Source: Paragordius varius (lineage: Eukaryota; Nematomorpha). From it: a stretch of 64,000 bases of DNA. The translations under genes were made by a program, and so were the position numbers. Positions 23,637 to 34,000 of this stretch are shown here, one piece after another. Positions within the stretch are counted from its first letter, which is position 1, and every line of letters begins with the position of its first letter. Location of the stretch: contig OZ176056.1 in assembly GCA_964247055.1 (NCBI GenBank), forward strand, positions 3,472,001 to 3,536,000, written 5' to 3'. The notes beneath the pieces were generated by a model. That model had not been told where the DNA came from and did no database searches. It saw only the letters and a list, made by a program, of their open reading frames with translations.

Positions 23637-25498
23637 TGCAGAATTTAAATTGCCGCTGATGGCACTGTTTTTATGCGCGTAGGAAAAAATAAAATAAATA
23701 TTTTAATTAAAATTGACAATTTTCTACTTATATAGATTGTAATAAATGTTTACGTCAGAAATACATTTGAAATTTGGCATAATTTTATAATATTGGTATT
23801 AATCATATTTTTGCGTTAATGACGCATTAAAAAATCGTATTACGGCCAAATTTATAATGTCCATTGTATATGCATATATATAATTTCCCTCTTTTTTTCA
23901 TGGAATAAAAATATAATTTATAACAATTAATTATATTTTAAAACTTACCGTTTATCATAATCAGAAATTTACTTATTACCGTCATATAAAACATTATATT
24001 TAAGCCATTATAGATAGAGTCTCACTGTAAAACTTTGCTATAAGTCATCATCAAACATTGAACATAAATGAAAGTGAGGCCAGTGTTTAAAGCATGTTTC
24101 TTTTTTTAAAAAACTAATTTAAAACACAACTTATATGTAACATTTGAAGACAAATAAATATTTTAACGTAATTCTGAAGCAAAATGTTTAGCATCATTGA
24201 AATAGAAAAGTTTTCATAAATAAACATTTTTATACTGTTTTCATAATTTCCCAAACTATCATGAAAGACGTTAATAATATTTATAAAAATTTACTTTTTT
24301 GGAAAGTTGTTAATTAATATCAAAATTTATTATATATTTAAAATTATTGCGCAATACCGGCATATTCTCGTTTATTTTAAGAAAAACCTATTTTAGATTG
24401 CAAAAATATTTGAGATTTTCCCACATCAAAAAATCAAATTTTTTTAAAAATATTGTTTTGCTTTCTATATTAAGTTGATATATTTTAGTGATAGTGGAAT
24501 GGATTTAGCTTTCGTCAAAAATTACTACAAAAATGAAAATTTTGCCATTTTTTGATGCGTCAATAGTGTAAAGAAACAACTCTCTTTATCAACTCATAAC
24601 GGCCATAACACCATGATAATCCTGGTATATTCTCCTATCAGAATAATATATATTTCGAGAGTTTACTGTTTTTTTGGATGCTGTGCAATACACTTTATTT
24701 GTCTGTTGTATTGGCGAAAATATTTAAAAAAAAGCGTATATAATTTAATATTTGTTTTATGTCAGGTTAGGTTTATGTATATTTAAAAACAATCGTGGAG
24801 ATTTGAATATATAATATAATTTTCATGAAAAGTGCATCTGGTGTTGGAAAATAATATAGTTAATTTTTTAATTGCATCATTTTTAGAATAGCTCTCATAC
24901 ATATTAAAACAAATTTTTTGCTAAAGCTGAAAGCCTACGAAAATATCGCTTTAAAATAATATCTATTGAAAATATTAATTTTTATGTCTGGGTTCCGGAT
25001 GCCTAATTTTTTTATCAAACGCAATTTTTCCATAATAACTCTAGCCACTCACCGAGAGTTTAAGCTTTCACGAGTCTACAATTTAAGCTGTATCCTAGTA
25101 TAAAAATTGGGGTAATTCTTCAAAAGTTAAAATAAAAATGCCGAAATTTCTATTAATTTTAATTGCTGAATGTGAAATAAAATAAAGTTTATTAAAATGC
25201 ATACCCTACTTATAAATTAAAAATTTGGTAAATTTGTTAAAGCATGTTTTTAAAGCATTGGAAAATAGTAAAAAAATATTCCATATTACTTTAATTAATC
25301 AGGCTAAAGATTATTTTGAAGTAAAAAAATCTGACAGCTTATTTAATAAATAAGGTAATATGAGAATCTTAGTCACCATCAATTATATAGGAAAGAAATT
25401 TTATTTGAGCCATACATCAAAATATACACTTACGTTTGAACATGAACAATTTAAGAAAATTATCCTTTTTTAGGGATCTTGATTTATATAAATTAGTA

Positions 25499-26461
25499 CA
25501 GGGGTATCCATGCGGCCCTCCAAAGAATTTTAAAGGCCGCGAAAAATGAAAAATTAAAGAAACCCTACTATATTTTATCATTTATGAAATCGTCAATTAC
25601 ATTATAGAATTTATATTCAAATTTTTTTAATTGTTAACCATAACTTCTTGATTTTTAAAATGTAGGCCAATCACAATATTCTTTCCAAATTTTGCCAAAA
25701 CGGATTATACAGGTATTAAAATAATTTGTAGATATATTAAGGCCTTAATTTTTTTACAGTACCGCGATATAACAAGATATTTGGTGCCCGGTGATTATAT
25801 ACCATTTGCACTTCAAGAGTCTCATTGAACAGTTCAAGTTGGTCCTTGAACACTTCAAGTTGGTCCTTTGACTTTTTTGTTTTGTTTTTAACTTTTATCA
25901 ATCAAATCGTAAATAATTCATCTATTTTATTGTTTTTAACCTATTTTCTATTATTTAACATAAATTTTAAATCGATATCAACTTTTAATCTTTGAAAAAC
26001 CGTATCTCTTTATTAATTTCTTAAAATAAATTTGGATATTTATAAGATTTTAACATGAAACGAAAAAATATATAAATTTTCTGGGTTATTAATTGAAATT
26101 TTTCATTAAAAACATTTAAAAGTCAATAATTTTGTTCAATTGAAAAAAATAGTTTGAAACAAAAAATTCGTTTTTCAATAAAAAATTTTATTTTTAAATG
26201 AATAAAGGTATAATAAATAAAGAATAGGTTAATAAATAATAAAATAAAAAATAAATGCAAAAATTATGGTTAAAACAAAATTTATAAATTTTAAGGACCA
26301 ACTTGAAGTGTTCAAGGACCAATTAACTTGAACTGTTCAAGGACCAACTTAAAATGTTTAAGTACAAACTTGAAATGTTTAAGGACAAACTTGAAGTGCA
26401 AATGGTATATAATAATTTGTTTCAATGCTGCCCACAAAGTCATTTGCATGGGACACCCCTA
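25499..26461. mobile_element. hAT-type non-autonomous element interrupted by a family A MITE
   Basis: The left end is CAGGGGTATCCATGCGGCCC and the right end is the inverse of TAGGGGTGTCCCATGCAAAT. These ends, and GGCCGCGAAAAAT just inside the left end, match the element at 49482-49782. The centre (25799-26409) is a separate family A element, so the outer copy inserted first. An 8-bp target duplication is not clear. Confidence 0.7.
25799..26409. mobile_element. Family A MITE with tandem-repeat arms, copy 1
   Basis: The left end is ATACCATTTGCACTTCAAGA; its arm contains units of the type CTTGAACACTTCAAGTTGGT. The right arm is the inverse, with six or so units of AAGGACCAACTTGAAGTGTT type and a final GAAGTGCAAATGGTAT. 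The ~430-bp AT-rich core has no coding sequence. Most complete copy of this family in the window. Confidence 0.9.
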
Positions 26462-26845
26462 ATCTTGTGTATATATACATAAAAATATATATCGCACAAT
26501 TTGTGTATTTTTGCTTTCAAAAAAGTAGCCATTGAAACGGGTCCCGAATTCAAGCATACAAATGTTCTGATAACTAAAACTCACAAAAACAAAACCAAAA
26601 ACAATCATAAAAATCCGGATACATTTATCTTTAAAAATGAAATTATTTGATACAAATACTGCATTTCAGCGATAATACAAACTTATCTTATATAATTTAT
26701 TTTTTAAGATGTAGGATAAAAAAACATTCTATAAATCAGTAAATAACGCCCTTCGAACGAAACCATTCTGAAAACCCTAATTTCAATTGCATAATAGAAA
26801 AAAAAAGACATAATTTAAGAAAATTCTTTTGGAGACATTATGCTT

Positions 26846-26892
26846 GAAAACATAATTTATTAAGGGTGAATATGAATTGTAAATGGTATATA
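26846..26892. mobile_element. Family B MITE, right-arm fragment
   Basis: Contains AACATAATTTATTAAGGGTG followed by AATATGAATTGTAAATGGTA, the inner-to-outer order of the family B right arm. The left arm is not recognisable. Confidence 0.6.
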
Positions 26893-27242
26893 AATAACCT
26901 CATTATCTAAAAGATAGAATATTTCACTTTCGAAAGCTAAAATCGCGTGGACACAAAATTGTTGATTAGTGCAACAAATTGTTTACAGTGAAAATGGTTT
27001 AAAGTTATTTTTATTTTCTTGTTTAAGGCATAAATGATAATACTAATTTTATTCTAATGTAACACAGACCAGATACATCACAGAATATCGATTTTTTAGT
27101 ATAAAACGCACACAAAAAATATAAATAATGAAATAGTATATAGATATAAAAATATTGCTTCGTAAAAATCAATATATTATTTATCATATTATGTAAAAAT
27201 CCGTGCATTTCTTATCGCATTGCTAATATATCTTCGGAAATA

Positions 27243-28335
27243 ATGGTTACTCAAATATTTTTCCTAATAATAATTTATTTTTGTATACGTATTGGACGAT
27301 GCCAAATATTGCCTTCTTCGGTTTTAGAAAATAATCCCAATTATCAATCTATCCGTACTCTTAAAGATACGTCAAAAAATTATGTAGACAATCAATTTCA
27401 ATTCCCAGGAGAAAGGAGTAATGTTAAAAAACTCAATTTTGAAGATCAGATAGCATCGATTCAACATTCTTCGGACTTGTACGGTATATATACAGTAAAA
27501 TTTGAAATTAAACGGAAAAACGTAAAAATATAAAAAATATATTCTTAAAAGACAACCATACTTTTTCAAACCTTAATGTTTCCTATATAAGCTATTTAAT
27601 ATTATTGGTGTAATATATAAAAATTATTTTGACATCTCTATAACACACTTTACCATTTCAAAATGAGGTATATTTGGTAAAATCTAGATTTAATTATGTT
27701 TGAAAAATGTTTGTACTTTATATTTTACGTTTTGTTCGTATAATTTCAATTTTACTGTATATATTTTACATTCAAATTTAGTTTAAAAAAAATCATTTTT
27801 TATAAGTTTATTTGTATATGAATTTAAAATTTGATCTTTACTTTTTTATGATTAGTTCTGCCGATTCGAAAAGGCTTATGTTAATTGAACCATTTAAATA
27901 AGTCGTTTCAAATTACATCATGTAAAATCTATATTTTCTTCCTTTAGGTCAAAAATTTTATAAAGTCCCGTTGTCGTTCTCATAATTTTTTAAGGTGCAT
28001 ATTTATAATCCTCAAAACCCATAATCACATTTATTATTTTGAGTAAAATATCTATTTAAAATTAATGTCATAAAAAAGAATTACGCAACTCACCTTCATT
28101 AAAAGACGTATCCAACTTCCATGAGTCCTCCATGGCATCGCGGAAACGTCGTAGGAATCAGTATAGGATTCAGAGAAGCGTGGAACTTATGAATATGGTT
28201 TATGGGAGGATCCCAGCCTTCACTGATGTGTTTGATGAAACAACATTTTATTTGACTGCATTTGGATTTACTTTGTGTACTATCTTTGCCGCATTTATAG
28301 CATCACGTTTTATAACGTTAAAACCAGTGGATTGA
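27243..28335 (+). CDS. Two-exon secreted or single-pass membrane protein, unknown
   Basis: I do not recognise this protein. Exon 1 (27243-27483) encodes a signal peptide (MVTQIFFLIIIYFCIRIGRC) and a ~60-residue polar segment. Exon 2 (28107-28335) continues in frame across the joint (G|AC, Asp) with a basic cluster (SRKRRRNQYRIQR), then RIPAFTDVFDETTFYLT, a hydrophobic helix (AFGFTLCTIFAAFIASRF) and a short tail ending KPVD. Total about 156 residues. The layout suggests a type I membrane protein, or a precursor cut at the RKRRR cluster by furin-like proteases. The intron is 623 nt, with donor GTATAT and acceptor TAAAAG. A family C MITE starts nine bases inside it. An AATAAA lies at 28455-28460. 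Alternatively exon 2 alone, from the Met at 28132, could be a 67-residue membrane microprotein. Coding status is inferred from frame continuity and topology. Confidence 0.65.
27493..27757. mobile_element. Family C MITE, copy 5
   Basis: CAGTAAAATTTGAAATTAAA at one end and TATAATTTCAATTTTACTG at the other, flanked by TA on both sides. Inside are AAAGACAACCATACTTTTTC and the inverse-type ACGTTTTGTTCGTATA. It lies just inside the donor of the microprotein gene's intron. Confidence 0.88.
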
Positions 28336-28460
28336 TTGATTAATTTAATTTAATTTAATTTATCAATATAAATGAAATTTAAAATGGTGCAATATGGGAA
28401 AATTATTTATTATATAATATATTTGATCTATATGACCGATATCTGTGATAGACTAATAAA

Positions 28461-31010
28461 TTTAATTTATTACTTTGCTATTAACTTTAATTGAAGTAAA
28501 GAGGTCGAAAATATATTAATTTTGTATATACTATTTAGATTTAAATATTTTTGGGTTTGACACCAAGAATGACTACAATTATTTTATGTCGCAAACGCAA
28601 ATATTACTAATTTATATTTGGTAATTTGTTTTTTGTTTTTTCAAATTCACAAAGGGGACCAAATTTGTTCAGCGCATTCGTAAAAAATCTAATTTTGAAT
28701 TTAAATGGGCCTGCACACGTTTTCCGACATAGTAATGATTGAAAAACATGATTTTTTTGGGATGCATATTTTTTTTAAAAAAATTTTTAATACACATTTT
28801 TTCGTAAAATTATTTTAAAAGTCAACATTCTATCTTATATATATATATATATATATATATTTCAATTGTAATGCAACTATTCACCACTTCCGCAAAGGTG
28901 TGAATGACGTAAAATTTTTTATGATAGATCCACCGGACAACAAATTATAATTTTTTAAGCGCCATTTCTAAATCTAAAATTTGGATTGCTTAATAAGGAA
29001 AGCAGATAGATAATACGCCCTATCTATAAGTTTTTTATTAATCTTAAGTTAGCATGTCTCCCAAATTCTTATAAAAATAGCGTTCGAAAGAGAAATCTTA
29101 AAACTCTAAGATGTATTATGTGTTTAAAATTGGTATAAGATTAATTTTTTAGAATACGATTGAAAGCAAATTTTTTTTGACGAAATATATATTATTATTG
29201 GTCTTAACATATAATTTAGATATAAATTTAATGAATAAATTTAAATTTTATTTTTAGCAGAATAAAATCATATTTTTGCATATGATATAAAAATAGTTAA
29301 AACCACTGATATTTGATAAAAATTGTCTTGAAAGATGAAAACAATATAAAAGCAATACCTAGGTCATTAAAATATTGAGTCCGTTGATTATTATTTTTAA
29401 ACATCGTTTGCTTGTAATAAAAATTTCTATTTTTATTTAAAAACTAATTGCCACTATGTATCTTATACTAACCATCGTAAAATAATTTGAACATAAATAG
29501 ACACTCTTAAAAAGTAATTGGGCCTGATTTGCAAATAGGTTTTTTAGCCTTTTAAGGAGCATACTTCAAAGAAATTTAAAAAAATGTAAAATTGTTAATG
29601 AATTATTTCAAACCTTTTCGCCGCCATTTTTTCTTTATAAACAAAATGTATATTTTGTTTACTACAAATAAAACTCTTTTCAAATTAGATTTTACCCGCA
29701 AATTTTTAATAGTTATTAATTTTAATATCGGCTATTCGCAATCGTGTTTTGATGCTATTGAAAAACTTATAAACACAGCTTTTTTAGTATACAAGAGATA
29801 AGTGTTCGATATTTATTTTAACCAAAACAACTTTCATACTAGTTTATTTACTATAGGCTATGAAATATAAAACTACCCCCAAATGTTATTGTTTAAATCA
29901 TAAATTAAAAGGTAATGAGAAGTATTATAATATTATTGATTTTATACACAAGCGTTTGTTTTATATTTAAAGAACTCCTTTATTATGATATGTGCAAATC
30001 AACACAAAATATAGAGAAAGTTCTTATTGGCCATTTTGATTTTCAAATGGCTAAAATAATAGCTGTCCTTACTGTTCAAAAAATGACGGGCCGAATAAAA
30101 TATTTTTTGTTTCAAGGGCCACAATATCCTAAAATTGTTGCATAGCTTCATATACGGCACTCTTCGAAAGTTTTTGCGGGATATAACAAATATTTTGCAT
30201 CTTCTGCAAATTAATTAGCAATTTTGACAAATCGAAATCATCATATCAGGCCAAAACGTTATATCCCTATGACTTTTTACATATTTTTTAAATATGCCGC
30301 CTCGTTGCAAGTTGAGACAAAAAATAAGGATGATTTCAGCTATCAATATTTATTTGGATCTTGCTAAAACTCAACATTTATTCTTTGCGATTTCGTTTAA
30401 ATATTTCTTCTAAACTGGAATCATTATGATCGATTAATTCGTTAAGATGCTTAAGATATAAAGACGGAAGCATTAGGTCTAAAGAAATAAGCAGGAAAAA
30501 ATCTCATAAATAATTGTGAACCAAATCAACCGGAATTCGTATTAGTGAAAATAAATAAATATCAGATGCACTTAAAATTTTGATTGATATTTCGAAGCAA
30601 CCAAATAAAAATCGATTCAAGCTATAAAGCACTTTTAGGCCGCTGTTTGAGTATCGCTAGGTTGGAATCTCATTTTCTTTTTCGATTTAGGGTAGGAATG
30701 TTAGAAATTAGAAAATATAAAACCCCAATGGCCGAAAATGTCAAGCATTTCTTAAAGCAAATCATATATTTTAATAAATATCGCATGCATTTGATACATT
30801 TTTTATTCAAATTAAATAAACCATACAACCAATAACATGACTGCCACTATGTAGAGAGAAAGAAGAGTCTACGATTTAAAATTTGCATGTTTTCGAATAA
30901 AAGAAAACACATTTTTTTAAAAAACACGCGAACATACAAAAAAGAAAGCAAGTATATGCGTTTTATTTTCTCATTGAAAAAACCCTTATAATTAATCAAT
31001 TACATCACAA
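28461..31010. other. Intergenic stretch with weak coding-like traces
   Basis: Holds an AT dinucleotide run (about 28838-28861) and AT-rich low-complexity DNA. From about 30378 to 30835 the minus strand shows short open segments that could be terminal exons of an unresolved gene or a decayed gene. No further exon could be supported. Confidence 0.45.
30378..30478 (-). CDS. Possible last exon of an unresolved minus-strand gene
   Basis: After an acceptor-like TTTCTTTAG, the frame LMLPSLYLKHLNELIDHNDS continues to SLEEIFKRNRKE and a stop (33 codons). It has an amphipathic, highly charged composition typical of a real C-terminus. Just upstream on the same strand (about 30508-30600) another open segment ends LIRIPVDLVHNYL, which faintly recalls the end of a SOCS box. 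I could not find a consistent set of upstream exons, so this may be a pseudogene remnant or chance. Confidence 0.25.
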
Positions 31011-34000
31011 ATGGACGTTCTTAAAGTTTTATTTACAGAATCCGAGTGGGCTAAGATAAAAAATTTGGAAGGAGAAAATGCATTTGAATATGGTAAAATA
31101 TAAATGTAATTTTATAGGTTTTGGTAAACCGGCCATATTTAACACAATGTTAGATGATAATCCTGTATTAGTTAAATACAACGTAGCCCGCTTTATGTTG
31201 GAAAATAATCTTTTTTACGATTATAATTATTTTATTCCATATTCATCAGAAGTATTCACTGTCCCCATCATAAAACTAACTACTTTATATGAAATGGCAC
31301 ATATCAAATCTCGAACATCACTTCAAAATCTTCCGCAAATTACTTTATCGTAATAAAATTTACACTTACTAAAACTTTAATATATTGATATTAATCACAG
31401 AAATAATATACGATTGGGTATAAAGTTGATTCTTAAAATTAAGATTTAAACAAAATATAAACGATATAAAATTTAGAGTTTTTTCTAAATTTTTTATTTT
31501 GAAAACGATGTTTTTATTTTTTATTTAGCATGAATGAAATGGGAAAATCTTTAATAGCTAACTCCAATATTAAAGCCGGAACAACAATTTTTGTTGATTA
31601 TCCCCTTTTCCATGCTCCAAATAGTGACAAACGTATTAATTTTTTTACTTTATAAACACCTCATTACAATTCCATTCTTTTGTACTCAGTGACATTTTGG
31701 GGTAGTTTTCCACAGCAGAGCTATAATAGTAAACAAACTACTGTCTTAAAAGTTGTTTTGGTTTAAATTAGTTATCGATACCTCTTAGAATTTTTACGGT
31801 TTTATGACTTCTATAGCCCCAAATTCAGATAAGCCCAAAAGACGATTGAAATGAACAGCTGATCATTTGCTTGAGTTTTATGTCAAATTAGTTATGACGA
31901 GGTTTAAATAGTATTATATCTACAGTATGAGTAAGTATTTATTGCTAGAAAATTATTAATTATTGCCAAATAGCATATGCAGCAAAGAATTGGCTAATAG
32001 TAAAAGTGAAAAAACTAACTATAAGCCAATAATACTGCCCGTTTTTGTAAATGTTATTTGGCAATAATTAATAACTTTGTAGCAATGTATACATACTCAT
32101 ACTGTATTATAAAAAAAATTAATCCTTTTGGTGAATCTTTTGCGCATTCATTATCGCAGAATATAATTTATAGTTCCACTAAATTTGAATATTTTTTCGA
32201 TTTATGCATTTTATTCTCTAATTAAATTTTAATTATTAATATTTGAAACAATGTGTTTTTTTAATATGATCCCAACACTATTTAAATGTATTTTTTAGCC
32301 GTACCACCCAATAATTATTGTGGCAACTGTACAAAATATTTTGCTATGCAAGATTATTTTAGCCGAAGAAATATTTCAAAAGTAATTTTTCCAATTATTT
32401 TTAGGACAATGTTGAATAAAATGGAATGAAATGATTTTAACGATTTAAGACATTTATTGATTCATTAGTACCAAAATAGGGAATTGTTTTTAAGGTTATA
32501 CGAAAATTAATATTTCCATTTTAAAAAAGTCCGGTATAATACCACGTTTATTTAGAATTAAATATTCCAAAAATTTTAAAAATATACCATTTGCACTTTG
32601 AGAGTCACCTTAATACTTCAAGTTGGTCTTTTTTAGGCTGGTCCTTAAACATTTTTATTTCCGATAATATCAATCTAATATTTTACACCTATTATTTATA
32701 TTTCTAAAATTTTGGAATATAATCACTCTTTTTTCATGAAAGAACATTACGATTGTTTTGATATTTATAAGGTTTAACGCGTAATTAAAAAATATATAAT
32801 CTGGTATACACTTTAGTTTCTAATTGTAGTGAAAATAAATAGTTCGAAAGAAAAAGTTGTCACATAAGTTTGTAATAAAAAATATTAGTTTAAAAATACA
32901 TATAAAAATTATGGTTGTGCTTAAACTTAAACAGTTTAAGGACCAACGGAAGTGTTCAAAAACCAAGTTGACGTGTCGAAGAACCAACTTGAAGTGATAA
33001 GAAGACTCTTGAAGTATGAATAGTATAGTTTTATAAATTAACTGTAACCTTGCATTAAGAAATGGTCAAAGTTTTACAAACAGTCCATGGCTTGCGATTG
33101 TCAACAAGAGTTCTACTGTAGTGTGGAATGCAAAATGGTTAGCTGGACATCCTATCATTTAAATGTATGCACCAAAAACCCAAATCATAGCAATCGACCA
33201 GATTTGGAGAGCGCAAAAATAAAATACAGGGAATTGTGTGATATCGCTTCAACTTGCTTTTTCCAACATGATTGGCCATCTAATATTAATTCTCTCCTCT
33301 TTATCAAAATACTTTGCAAAGGTATTAAGGATCTGAGTCTGTTGATGAATGAAAAACTACATAATTCATTGTCTGATCTGAGCTTACTCTTAAACTCCAA
33401 AGTAAAAAGTGATGACTGCGCCAATGACACTAATGAAATAACTATTTTTTAATATTTTTATCAAATAAAAAATTGTTTAAAAATAACATGACACAGAAAA
33501 ATATATATGCAATAAAGGGTTATATCTAGGGTTGTGATTTTGACCCCCTTTTTCAAAAAAAGGGGGTCAGACCTAGGTCTGACCTAGGTCATACCATCCA
33601 ATATTAAATAACTACATACATAAATTGATTTAATCACATAAAAAAGGTTTTTACATAAAGTGTATATTTTTTTAAAATTATACTTTCACCAATCCTGATA
33701 ATTTAAATTTCTACAATTAACGATCTATCCTGGAATCATACATAAAAACTTAGGGAAATTCATATCACATAAAGCTAAAACTAATGAAAAAATATGAATT
33801 TATTTAAGCCTATTTATGCTCTAATTATTTAGATTGTGTAAAAACGAGTCACTGTCCATGAACATAACGTTAACTTAGGATGGTTCAAAGTTTTTTTACA
33901 CTTTAAAATTTTTTATACGATTTATTAGAATATATAATCGTGCTCACTACATTTAAAATTTCAGTAATCTTATTAAATAAATTCTTAGATCAAATTATTT

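Larger units (their letters stand above)
23637..27242. other. Intergenic stretch with nested small transposons
   Basis: Between two divergently transcribed genes. Holds the nested hAT-type/family A insertion (25499-26461), a family B right-arm fragment (about 26846-26892) and a weak inverted repeat D trace near 24595-24660. I see no coding sequence. Confidence 0.55.

Noticed and set aside
28838-28861. AT dinucleotide runs here and at about 11490, 12529, 35930, 44433 and 51240
   Set aside because: Ordinary microsatellites in an AT-rich genome; no regular spacing or association with genes beyond chance.
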